64,000 nucleotides of DNA from Merluccius polli (taxonomy: Eukaryota > Chordata > Actinopteri > Gadiformes > Merlucciidae), in contig JAOPHQ010005180.1 of NCBI GenBank assembly GCA_030340625.1, positions 43,353-107,352 on the forward strand, written 5' to 3'. Under the pieces are notes generated by a model. It made no database searches. It was not told the DNA's origin and saw only the letters and a list, made by a program, of their open reading frames with translations. The translations under genes were made by a program, and so were the position numbers. Every line of letters begins with the position of its first letter. Position 1 is the first letter of the stretch. Shown here piece after piece: positions 10,801 to 19,869 of this stretch.

Positions 10801-10929
10801 CGTTTCTGTATCACCATTTGTGGAGTAAAACTGTGGAATAATATGAGTACTGAAATCAAAAACATTTCGAGTGTAATCATGTTTAAAAAGAGACATAAAG
10901 AAATGATTCTCCAGAGGTACATTGAATAA
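7861..10929 (+). CDS. LINE ORF2, intact endonuclease and reverse transcriptase
   Basis: A complete 1022-codon frame with no stop or frameshift. The APE-like endonuclease covers about residues 75-300: HFNSRSL, SETWM, NGGGVALFV, GDFNIDL (Gly217) and SDHLP (Ser284). The reverse transcriptase covers about 560-830: NYRPVSLLP, GVFIDLKKAFDTINH, CGVPQGSVLGP and the catalytic FADD at residues 750-753. A C-terminal region resembling other CR1/L2-group proteins follows. Codon usage is A/T rich, unlike the surrounding satellite. The reading frame is intact and the copy probably young, but ORF1 is truncated, so this copy could move only with help, if at all. Confidence 0.93.
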   Translation: MITNTTQTHSGNNNVTQNITEYEDLELNPFQYTEHHPQDIENDIDPENNFFPNIKNNCYYYTEEQFNNTIKSGNKISIIHFNSRSLYANFENIKYFLSQITQPFSIIAVSETWMNSERAIDFELDGYELVYVNRKNKNGGGVALFVDRKFNFKVDEKLSVVVDNLLECVTIEIVRERKKNIIVSCIYRTPGSNIDLFRDWMEENFSRISQKVMFICGDFNIDLLNQNKHKMTEEFINTLYSLSLYPKITRPSRITSHSASLIDNIFTNQIDNDTVSGLLVCDISDHLPVFTTYNNSHMNNQQDIKLQYRRVRTEESMVKLRNDLLAQDWERIYKENDCNKAYDEFLKIVCVFYDKNCPIKQYRKKQNHKDNQWITKGLQNACKKKNTLYREFLKHRTAEAENKYKKYKNKLTSIMRIRKKEYYNEILENNKNNIKGIWNILNSIIRNGSRQTNYPEYFIDNDLNVDNIEEVVNKFNHFFVSVGPKLAEKIPDPPMTGSTNEEVIERNPSSMFLRAIEEKEIIETVNKCKNKMSSDCHDIDMKTVKRVIAGISKPLTHIFNLSFQTGQFPHKMKLAKVTPLYKTGDRHHFTNYRPVSLLPQFSKILEKLFNNRLDSFIEKHNLLSNSQYGFRSNHSTSLALTELIATITDSIDKKQYAAGVFIDLKKAFDTINHNRLIYKLEQYGIRGVALNWVGSYLRNRQQYVKMGDCSSECLDIACGVPQGSVLGPKLFVLYINDICNVSSLVKCILFADDTNIFCSGENLQQLLDVITSELSKIKKWFDKNKLSLNLNKTKIMLFGNCKIHNQIQVQIDGVNIERVNENKFLGVIIDDKICWKPHIKHIKSKLSRSISVLVKAKHVLDHKSLYILYNSLILPYLEYCIETWGNTYKTALQPLFIMQKRAMRIIHRVDYGAHTNDLFWKSKTLKLFDLVEHKTVQVLYKARNYLLPRNIQRMFHEREQGYDLREKSNLKVGRARTTKKRFCITICGVKLWNNMSTEIKNISSVIMFKKRHKEMILQRYIE

Positions 10930-11216
10930 TTCACACAAGGTGTTTGATTACTTACTATTTGGATTAAAATGTGTAATGTGTAAAATGTTTAATTAGAACA
11001 TATAGTTAAAATTATAGGGGTAGGATTAGATAAGTTTATACTTCTTCCTACTCCTTTTCGCTCATGTAAACTGCGTTGCTTATGAGATGTTGTGTATACA
11101 TTTTTCTGTTCACTTATTATATTATTATTTTATCTTATTTATTTATTATTATTATTTTTTTTTTTTTACACTGTCGTTTACATGATCGAAATAAAGATAT
11201 CAATCAATCAATCAAT

Positions 11217-12044
11217 CCCGGTCCGGTCCAGGTGGCTTCACATTCCGGTCCGGTCTGGTCCAGGGGGGGTTCACATCCAGGTGGGTTCACATCCAGGGTG
11301 GGTTCACATCCAAGTCCGGTCCCGGGTGGGTTCACATCCTGGTCCGGTCCGGTGGGTTCACATTCCGGTCCGGTCCAGGTGGGTTCACATTCCGGTCCGG
11401 TCCAGGTGGGTTCACATCCCGGTCCGATCCAGGGGGGCGGGGGTTCACATCCAGGTGGGTTCACATCCTGGTCCGGTCACATCCTGGTCCGGTCCAGGGG
11501 GGGGTTCACATCCAGGTGGGTTCACATCCAGGGTGGGTTCACATCCAAGTCCGGTCCAGGGTGGGTTCACATCCCGGTCCGGTCCAGGTGGGTTCACATT
11601 CCGGTCCGGTCCAGGTGGGGTTCACATCCAGGTGGGTTCACATCCAAGTCCGGTCCAAGATGGGTTCACATCCCGGTCCGGTGGGTTCACATTCCGGTCC
11701 GGTCCAGGTGGGTTCACATCCCGGTCCGATCCAGGAGGGGTTCACATCCAGGGGGGCGGGGGTTCACATCCAGGTGGATTCACATCCCGGTCCGCTCCAG
11801 GGGGTTCACATTCCGGTCCAGTCCAGGTGGGTTCACATTCCGGTCCAGTCCAGGTGGGTTCACATCCAGGTGGGTTCACATCCCGGTCCGATCCAGGAGG
11901 GGTTCACATCCAGGTGGGTTCACATCCCGGTCCGATCCAGGAGGGGTTCACATCCAGGGGGGGCGGGGGTTCACATCCCGGACGGGAACAGCTGGATTCA
12001 CACCCCAGTCCGGTCCAGGTGGGTTCACACCCCGGTCCGGTCCA

Positions 12045-12081
<37 letters not shown>

Positions 12082-12743
12082 CACATGCTGGTCCGGTCCA
12101 GGTGGGTTCACATCAAGGGTGGGTTCCCATCCCGGTCCGATCATCCCAGTCCGGTCCAGGGGGGGTTCACATCCCGGTCCGGTGCAGATGGTTTTGGATC
12201 ACATGCCGGTCGGGTCCGGGTTCACATCCCGGTCCAGGTGGGTTCACATCCCGGTCCGATCCAGGGGGGGGTTCACATCCAGGTGGGTTCACATCCCGGT
12301 CCTTTTCCAGGGTGGGTTCACATCCCAATCCGATCCAGGTGGGTTCACATCCCGGTCCGATCCCGGGGGGGGGTTCACATCCAGGTGGGTTCAAATCCAG
12401 GGTGGGTTCACATCCCGGTCCGGTCCAGGTGGGTTCACATTCCAGTCCAGGTGGGTTCACATCCAGGTGGGTTCACACCCCGGTCCCAATCCAGGGTGGG
12501 TTCACATCCCGGTCCGATCCAGGGTGGACTCACATCCCGGTCCGGTCCAGGTGAGTTAACACCCCGGTCCGGTCCAGGGTGGGTTCACATCCTGGTCCGA
12601 TCCAGGGTGGGTTCACATCCCGGTCCGATCCAGGGTGGGTTCACATCCCTGTCCGATCCAGGGTGGACTCACATCCCGGTCCGGTCCAGGTGAGTTAACA
12701 TCCCAGTCCGGTCCAGGTGGGTTCACATCCCAGTCCGGTCCAG
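11217..12743. repeat. 27-bp GGTTCACATCC satellite, unit A right part
   Basis: Continuation of the 27-bp array after the LINE, about 1.5 kb. It includes a run of 35 G at 12045-12079. It ends abruptly at the unique GC-rich segment starting at about 12744. Confidence 0.95.
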
Positions 12744-12854
12744 GTGGCTGACGGCGCCACCGTGTGGCCGCGCCGCTCCAGACAGGCAGTGTTGTCCGTT
12801 GCCAAGGTCAGTGTCTTCATTACCGCTGGGTTACCGGGTCCTGGAGGGGCCGAC

Positions 12855-12947
12855 ATGTCCGGGACCAGACCAGAACCCGCACCGCTGGACGTCGTCCACC
12901 AAAACGCGGTTCAGGTGGAAACCATCAGGAAGGAAAACGAAAAATAA
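12855..12947 (+). pseudogene. Possible first exon of cfap144/fam183a, unit A
   Basis: A 30-codon frame starts with ATG after GC-rich leader sequence and ends in TAA. Its VHQN tripeptide near the N-terminus followed by a charged helix resembles the start of CFAP144 (FAM183A), a small ciliary microtubule inner protein. Support from position: in human, FAM183A and EBNA1BP2 are convergent neighbours, and ebna1bp2-like exons lie on the minus strand 3 kb to the right here. The leader holds GTTGCC at about 12799, an RFX half-site often seen before ciliary genes. Against it: no GT donor follows the frame and no later exon is found, so it would be a broken copy. It is repeated at 40232-40324. Identification is from memory of the family and is tentative. 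Confidence 0.35.
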
Positions 12948-13634
12948 TGCACAACGCCGGACTAAGAATGGTTTAGCTCCACAAAGTGCATTATTATACA
13001 GCACACCGAGGAGCGGATTACCCCATTTATACCATGGTAACTTTGGTTGTGTTCCCTGAAACACAAATGGTCCGACCAGACAAATATATGGGTCTCACCA
13101 ACGCCTGGAACACAGTTATCATGAGCTTCATATGAAATGAAAACGTTACCTTAATCTATTTACTCCCGTAAAAACAGAGGCAATCAACGGAAAAGGACAG
13201 CCCTTCAGGGTTTACTCCTTACGTAAAAGCACGGCTTGGGTCATCACCGTTTTAAACCTAATGTGCAACTCCCATCAGCTGGCCAATGTTCTGTTACCTA
13301 AAATAATCCTGTTAACTCATTGCTTTTTTTCAGCGAATATCTAGGTTGCAACAAGATTGAGCTAACGAAGCATTTGTATATATGTGCAGTATTTATTCCT
13401 TTCTCAGTCTAAAACTAAGTCCGGCTGGCGGGACTCTGATGGGGCTACCTTAAGCTTTTCCATTGCCAGGTTGTTACCAAGATACTATTTACTGGAGTGG
13501 TAAGGTAACGCTTTTATTTCCTGACTCATGTTAACTGGTGTCTGAATGATTGTGTAAAACACACAAAAATTACAATACAGTTAACCAATGTATAACATCA
13601 CACTTAGCAATTAGGTACCTAACAAACAATCAAT
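12948..13634. other. Low-copy spacer, duplicated in unit B
   Basis: About 690 bases with no recognised gene or repeat. It matches 40325-41010 with few differences. The right end is the target site of the 13635 element. Confidence 0.5.
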
Positions 13635-15070
13635 CAGTGCGTTTACATGACACTCAAGAAAGTCGACTTTTTGGCTTAACCCAACAATGATTGGATTACT
13701 AAGATGCATGTATACACCTTAATCAGGTTAAAATCGGTTCGAGTCGACCCTCTCATTATCAGGTTAAGACCCCTAGATTATGCGATCCATAGCCGACTAA
13801 GCCGTGCATGTAACCAGTCGGATTGGATTATCCGTTGAATTGCGTTCTGCGCATGCTCGAGATCTTTTCCCGGGGCCGTGAACCGGAAGTAGAAGGAGAC
13901 GATAGTCTTGTTGTTGTTGTTGTCGCCGTCGGATAAGGGATAACGAGAAACGGCGATTTATTTAAAAAGGTGGCGCTATAAGAATTGTGTCCCGGCCGCG
14001 GGAGCGCGCATGGCATTCATTAAAGGTGGAAGCACGCGGACACTACGCTTCCATTTCACCTAAGGCTGAATTAAAAGTACATGTTTTTCTAAATGTGGGT
14101 CATCAACGAGGTTGTAAAGTAGTGACTTCGGGCACATCTGTCAAAATAAATGTTTTTTTCTCCCGACGTGTTTACGACCTTTATTCATTCATTCAGGGCT
14201 GTTCTGGTGGGAGAAATATGTTTTCAGTAGACAGCTGTCAACTAACTTTGGGTCGGCGATTTATTTAAAAAGCTGGCGCAGAAGATGGAGGAAGCCGGTG
14301 CCGTGCCTATAGGAGTGTATCTTCATCAACGTGCATTCAGTACACACTATGCTTCGATTTAACCCAAGGCTGAATTTAAAGTCCATGTTTTTCTAAATGT
14401 TGCTCATCAACGAGGTTGTAAAATAACTACGATCTTTATTCATTCATTGCGCCGCGGCCGAACTGACGGCGGCATTCTCTGATATATGAATCTTACAGAC
14501 TGCGTCGGGTTCTCCGACTCTCTGGTACACAACAAGTAAAGACTCCTAGTCGGGTTTATCTCGTCCATGGGGAAAAGGAATTGGGGGAAATTAACTTTGG
14601 CTTTGACTCTCTGAAGTCCAGACTGAAACGCGACATGGAGGAGAAAGCGATGTTTCAGCTGACAGCTGTCAGTTCACTTCGGGTCCATATCGTTTCTCCG
14701 ACGCTCCGCTGTTCCTCTCGGTCGTATGCGGACCGCTCCGCGGACGACCGAGTCGGCATACGACCGAGAGGAACAGTGGAGCGGCGGAGAAATGATTATC
14801 ACCCGAAGTGAACTGACAGCTGTCTGCTGAAACATCGCTTTCTCGAATGAGTTTGTTGTTGCTGGTGACGTAAAGGGGTCAACCGGTGGCTCTACTACCA
14901 CTAGTTGAAATGGGCACAGCGCCACCTATCGTACCGGGGTATGACATGCTCCGGCCAATGAATCGGATTACTCGCCGCCATGTATACGCGGACAATTGCA
15001 GTTGACCAGTTGCGGAGCATAGACGAGCAATGGCTTTAATCGGGTTTCTTCTGTGCATGTAAACGTACTG
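13635..15070. mobile_element. Non-autonomous DNA transposon, 1.44 kb
   Basis: The ends are inverted repeats: CAGTGCGTTTACATG at the left and, read from the right end, CAGTACGTTTACATG. It is flanked by AAT on both sides (13632-13634 and 15071-15073), and unit B has one AAT at the empty site near 41004. It has no transposase. Internally it holds a diverged direct duplication (around 13950-14120 against 14250-14425) and a long hairpin. A 3-bp target duplication suits PIF/Harbinger, but AAT is not their usual target, so I leave the superfamily open. Confidence 0.85.
14641..14844. repeat. Long imperfect inverted repeat (hairpin)
   Basis: GAGAAAGCGATGTTTCAGC at 14641 is the reverse complement of the sequence ending at 14844. 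Pairing extends almost to the centre near 14742, giving arms of about 95 bases. The whole structure sits inside the DNA transposon. Confidence 0.85.
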
Positions 15071-15849
15071 AATATTAGTACTCTAACCAAGGAGGTGAGG
15101 GGTAGGCCTACCACTGCTGAAATTATAGAGTACTACATAACACAGGAAAATCCATTTAACAATTATAACAGAAGAAATTCAACATTCTAAATTAGGTTAT
15201 AAGGATTCTTGCATTTCCCTAAGAAATACAATTAACAAATCATGTGCACTGCGCACTTACACACAATATTATATCTGTAGTCTCAAGGCAAACAGACAAG
15301 ATGACGATTATAGCATTTACCAATCTATTCTGGTCAAACATTTAATCACATCCAATCTACAAATAACCATTAAAGTACCGCAACATATGAAGAAAGCAGT
15401 AAACTCACTTTCACACACAACCATAGGGTTTTATCTGAATCACAGGGACAGAGGGCCCTCACATGCTGCTTCCTGTTGCTGCCAGGGCCAGAACAAAGGA
15501 AATGGGCGGGACATATAGAGTAGACCCTTGTTTAGGAGTGGGTGGAGTCAGGTGAGAATGGGTGGATCCATGCCATGGAAGTAGGTGGAGGGTTACTGAA
15601 TAGTATGGCTCTATTCTACAAACACCCTTGTATTTCACAATTCGTGGAGGCAAACGATTGTGCATTATTTTTCGATAACAGGATTATGCCTCGCATAGAA
15701 TATGCTATGTATTGCATTTAGCTTGATATTGTACATTTTAAGGTAAAGCCAGTAGTCGAGGGAATCAACCATCTTGTCAGCATTACTTTCCATTGAAATA
15801 ATACTTTATTAGTTAGGGAAGATAGCGCCGGAGAGAAAAAAGCACCAAC
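15071..15849. other. Spacer, duplicated in unit B
   Basis: No gene recognised. It matches about 41004-41795. It would be the ebna1bp2 intron or 3' region on the minus strand, but no later ebna1bp2 exon is visible. Confidence 0.5.
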
Positions 15850-15939
15850 CTTTTTGCCAAACTTCCTCTGCTCCCGGAGCTTCTTGGCCTTCTCCGACTT
15901 CTCCATGATGGCTTGTTTTGAAATTAGTTTCTTTCTGAT
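15850..15939 (-). CDS. ebna1bp2: ebna1bp2 internal exon, unit A
   Basis: This 90-base minus-strand exon encodes 30 residues of EBNA1-binding protein 2, a nucleolar 60S ribosome assembly factor. It reads IRKKLISKQA, then IMEKSEKAKK, then LREQRKFGKK, which lines up with the conserved helical block of the human protein (MERSEKAKQLR and KYGKK). It is framed by TTTAG before 15939 and GT at 15849-15848. The exon that should precede it (about 40 codons between DFQREM and this block) is not found between here and 18651, and the C-terminal exons are not found to the left. So unit A holds an incomplete, probably non-functional copy, unless missing exons were replaced by repeats in assembly. Unit B holds the same exon at 41796-41885. 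Confidence 0.8.
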
Positions 15940-17157
15940 CTAAACAAAATGCCAATTTTGCCTTGTCAATGCCAAGGTAGGCATCGACAGTGACCGCACC
16001 AGTGAGTGAAAGCTATAGCTGAACGAGAGGATATCTGACCAACCCCACGGCAGATAATTCTGAATCAGATTCAAATCTGAAGGTTATTTAGATCTTTTTA
16101 AAGGCGGACAGTGTTTGAATGCCCAGATCAATTAAAAAATAATAGCAAAAACTGACAACAATAACCACATCTTATATTGGATGATTTTTACATCACTGGC
16201 GAGAAAATTCCAAGGATGCGTCAAGCTTCATGTTTTTCCCCACTCAGGACATGCTCTCCATGTGGCACGCCCCGGTCCTGACTCTAATTTTAAAATCACA
16301 TTACGCTAGGGCTGGACAATATGGCCAAAATCTAGATCACCATTAGGTTTGTGCAGCGGATGGGACCTACGTCCGCCTAGTAGGGGTAAATATCTCCTCC
16401 CTGAAAGGCTGGAAATCAGAGGATCTAAGTCCCTAACCCCCGGGCCTACTAGTCTCAGCCTACTCTGCTTGCTTAGTTTGAATACAATGCTTAGGCTTTA
16501 GGATTGGGACCCGTCACGGTGAAGACCTAAAGGACCGTATACCAGTAGGTGTCTGTATGTGACCTACCTGTATTCCCCCTAACCATTATACTCTACAGCC
16601 AGAGGATGAGACGCCCCTACTTCACGAAAGATAGTAAATAAAGTATAAAAGCAATAATTTTAAATGTGAAAATGTATAATTATGTATTTATACTAATTAG
16701 GAAAAGGAAGCAATGAAAAATAAAACAATAAAAGGTAAAGAATTTAAGAATATTCTTCTAATCACACTATATACCAATAATAACATAAATACAGTTCAAC
16801 CGTAACTGTCGACACCGGTAACACACACGAAATAAAACACTCAATATCACAAAACCACTGAATGTCCGCCCTCAGTTCAATGGTCCTGGACTGCCCACGG
16901 GGGTGCCGACCGTTCACCGAACGAACATGACCCTCACCAGCGCGTTGCTGTCCATACACAATGGCGGAGTCACGTGTGGCAGGTAACTACTCACCAACCG
17001 CACTGTAGCAATGGCGTGCCGACGGACGCCGACACGACGCCGACACGACGCCGGATGGCCTCCCAGGGCTGACGGCGTGGAGTCCTCCGTTCTTCTACAC
17101 GACACTCCAACCGCAACTCCTCCGCAGCTCCACGCCGTGCAACACATGCGACAACCA
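15940..17157. other. ebna1bp2 intron-like spacer with CpG-rich block
   Basis: A/T-rich sequence to about 16860, then a CpG-rich stretch (16860-17157) with repeated CGACGCCGACA motifs. No exon recognised. It is duplicated at 41886-43104. Confidence 0.5.
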
Positions 17158-17396
17158 AGAACCCAAACTGATCTATTTATCTAGTTTATCTAGAACCCAA
17201 ACTGATCTATTTATCTAGTTTATCTAGAACCCAAACTGATCTATTTATCTAGTTTATCTAGAACCCAAACTGATCTATTTATCTAGTTTATCTAGAACCC
17301 AAACTGATCTATTTATCTAGTTTATCTAGAACCCAAACTGATCTATTTATCTAGTTTATCTAGAACCCAAACTGATCTATTTATCTAGTTTATCTC
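17158..17396. repeat. 34-bp minisatellite, unit A
   Basis: Seven copies of a 34-bp unit containing GAACCCAAACTGATCTATTT, nearly identical. Unit B has more copies at 43104-43438, including a short variant. Confidence 0.95.
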
Positions 17397-17608
17397 GCAC
17401 TCTCCGTCCGCCGTGGAGCCCTTCAAGCGCCACCGTCCTCTCCTGCGTTTCCCGCCGACTCTCTCTAGTCCCGCCCCTCTCCTCTCCTCCCATTCGCCAG
17501 TACGCCAGCCTGCAAAGTCATTGATTGGCCAACCCTATGGCCAAGTTCACGGGTGCGATTGGGTGAGGATCTTTTGAGGGGTTTACAGCTACATTTGGGT
17601 ATCGTTTG

Positions 17609-17611
<3 letters not shown>
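17397..17611. promoter_or_regulatory. GC-rich segment with CCAAT and GC-box motifs
   Basis: It contains CCCGCCCC, ATTGG and CCAAT-like motifs within 170 bases and is duplicated at 43439-43655. It could be an old promoter, but no transcript start or gene can be tied to it. Confidence 0.2.

Positions 17612-17675
<64 letters not shown>
17612..17675. repeat. (TA)n microsatellite, unit A
   Basis: About 30 TA units. The matching site in unit B has expanded to nearly 200 bases. Confidence 0.95.
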
Positions 17676-17680
<5 letters not shown>

Positions 17681-18199
17681 GATTCTGGTTCGATTTCGAT
17701 GCCTGTAAAACGACGTCGGTTCCTAAACGGTTTCTGAAATCGATACCTTTTATTTTATTTTGTATAGAAATGCCAACACTGATTCTTTGAAGCGGTACCA
17801 GGTCCTAACAGAACCAGAACCAATAGGACACCTTTAAAATAAAGACCAAACAACTGATTAAATTGTTGAATTTCTTCCATTTTGAATGGTAACTTATTTG
17901 GTAAGACATGAGCATCTTAGGCTTTGTGAAAAAGTATACACCTATTTAATTTAAACAAATACAATTGTCACTGTAAGTTATAAAAAATAGTCTCTTTGTT
18001 TATAGTTTCAGTGACTCTTTCCATTTGTAATAATAAATTATAGGATAACTTATAGTGGCTGTATAATACACATAATACACAGGGCGGTGCAACATCAACT
18101 ACGTTGACATTCATAGTATTTTATCACATTTCATTTATTTAGGCTATTTGGAATGGAACTCATATTGCAATATATATTACAAAGAACAACTTATTTTTA

Positions 18200-18203
<4 letters not shown>

Positions 18204-18241
<38 letters not shown>
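18204..18241. repeat. (AT)n microsatellite next to the 63-bp array
   Basis: About 19 AT units ending directly at the first 63-bp minisatellite copy. Confidence 0.9.
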
Positions 18242-18246
<5 letters not shown>

Positions 18247-18450
18247 TAGTGTATTGTATGCTATACTGGGAGGGTTTAAGGGAAGGTGACACGCTACTGG
18301 TGATGTAGTGTACTTCCTGTATGCTATACTGGGAGGGTTTAAGGGAAGGTGACATGCTACTGGTGATGTAGTGTACTTCCTGTATGCTATACTGGGAGGG
18401 TTTAAGGGAAGGTGACATGCTACTGGTGATGTAGTGTACTTCTTGTATGC
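18242..18450. repeat. 63-bp minisatellite, unit A
   Basis: About three copies of a 63-bp unit containing CTATACTGGGAGGGTTTAAG. Unit B has about eight and a half copies at 45775-46312. Because 63 is a multiple of three, reverse frames stay open. They are not genes. Confidence 0.95.
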
Positions 18451-18650
18451 ACTTAATGTGAAAACAATAAACATACTGTTGACATTTTCTTTAAATGTAA
18501 AAAAAAAAAAAAATCTTGCCCAAGACGCATGTTAAGGCCAAGTGTAAAAGGTAAGTAAAAATAAGTATCGTTCCTTTATTGGATCCGAGTACGGAGGTGC
18601 GTACAGAGTCGTGCTCGGCAGGAGATGCGCCTCCTAGTGATGACACTTAC

Positions 18651-18840
18651 AAGAACATCTCCCTCTGGAAATCATCCTCTGCATTCAGGTCTCCATCCGC
18701 AGCGGGGCGCTTCCCCTCCGCCTTGGCCACGATGTCCTCGGCGGGCAGGTTGGTGAGGTCCAACCTCTCGACCCGAGGGAGGCTCTTCAGGAGGTCGGCG
18801 AGACACCGTTTCATACCGTCCTGGACGAGGGCAGAACATC
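18651..18840 (-). CDS. ebna1bp2: ebna1bp2 N-terminal-half exon, unit A
   Basis: A 190-base minus-strand exon between an acceptor (CTAG before 18840) and a GTAAGT donor at 18650-18645. It encodes CSALVQDGMKRCLADLLK, PRVERLDLTN and, at the end, EDDFQREMF. This matches the EBNA1BP2 region with NGLKQCLAE, WVERLDVT and PEDDFQREM. Phase is 1 at entry (two bases GA complete a split codon) and 2 at exit. The next exon in the parent gene is missing here, so the copy cannot make the full protein from the sequence visible. EBNA1BP2 works in nucleolar pre-60S assembly. The first exon lies upstream (higher coordinates) and was not found. Confidence 0.85.
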
Positions 18841-19020
18841 CTAGTAATTAGCCCGAGATAAGCGCCAATCCTAGATCATAGTTATTAATAGGGGTGCGAT
18901 ATTAAAACGTGACCAAATGCGTCGTTGAGACGAAAAAATGTTGATATCTGGTAATCCGTTGCTTAATAATTATACATCTAATCATACCAGCAAAACTGTC
19001 CTGAGTCTTCCTCTTTTTCG

Positions 19021-19329
19021 TTGCTTTGTTTGAACAGAAGAGGGCGCTCTGAGTTCAGACTAGCAGGTCACAACGTCCCAGTCCTGTGCTGCTGGTGTGT
19101 GGTGCAGTTGCAGGCAACAAGGGAGGATTCTGGCGAGATTGGCAGAGAAGACGCTCCCCCGTCTTTTAAATCAATTGTATGGCAGCATTTTGGGTTTCTC
19201 CTTCAAACACAACAGAAGACAGCTCTGGAGGATCTGCTTGGGGACTCTTTCACTGCTGTTGAGACAGCAGAACAGTCCAACAGAGGGGTAGAGAAACACA
19301 TTGAGATGTACAGAAGAGAGGCCTTCTAA
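19021..19329 (+). pseudogene. hAT/ZBED-like transposase fossil, unit A
   Basis: About 100 codons. They contain SIVWQHFGF, which resembles a BED zinc-finger core lacking its cysteines, followed closely by ALEDLLGDSF and a GVEKHIEMYRREA block like the segment before the catalytic part of ZBED/hAT transposases. The middle of the protein is absent, so this is an internally deleted remnant. It is repeated at 47837-48142 with small indels. No evidence of selection on the frame can be judged by eye. Confidence 0.5.
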
Positions 19330-19846
19330 TAGTAATAATATTGGGACTTTTTCACACTTTATTTATGGACATAAGTTTGCACTTAATGCTTGGAGATAAC
19401 TGTTCAGTCTCTGTGTATTAGATGTTGTTTGCACTTTGAATATTGGGACTTTTTCATACTTAATTCATGGACACAATTCCCACCGGCTGGACACACAGTT
19501 TCTCCCCAAAGGTTCCTGTCAACAACCGCTGACCTGATGAACGTTGAATACATCACATTGTACTCTTACACGTCGATATACTTCACGTTCATGTGCTCTA
19601 AAACACGGACGTATATGTCTTTTAGCCTGGTTTATACACATATACACAGACACGGAATAACCAATATGCATCCCTTGTATCGAGTGAAGCAAAACAATAA
19701 GAGCACAGAGGCGACGGAAACTCCTCATTTAGATGTAACATTATAATCTGTGTTATATCTGCACTGCCCTCTTGGGGGCGCTGTTACACTCCTTTAACAC
19801 AACCTTCACAGGCATGGACTGGCATCAATAAAGGACTGAACCCACC
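19330..19846. other. Flank of the hAT-like fossil
   Basis: A/T-rich sequence with two copies of a TATTGGGACTTTTTCA motif (19339 and 19441). No gene. It is duplicated at 48072-48560. Confidence 0.4.
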
Positions 19847-19869
19847 TGTGTGTGTGTGTGTGTGTGTGT

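Larger units (their letters stand above)
7376..11216 (+). mobile_element. CR1/Rex-like LINE inserted in the satellite
   Basis: A 5'-truncated non-LTR retrotransposon with part of ORF1, an intact ORF2 and a 3' end of ATCA units (11199-11217). It interrupts the 27-bp satellite, and the other unit has uninterrupted satellite at the equivalent place (about 38575), so insertion followed the duplication. The A/T-rich composition contrasts sharply with the GC-rich satellite around it. The clade is inferred from protein style only. Confidence 0.85.

Noticed and set aside
16914..17147. CpG-rich minus-strand frame as the missing ebna1bp2 exon
   Set aside because: Position would fit, but the translated residues do not resemble the expected EBNA1BP2 segment in any frame.
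17158..17396. Regularly repeated 34-bp units as a CRISPR array
   Set aside because: Units are directly adjacent with no variable spacers, in vertebrate DNA. It is a minisatellite.
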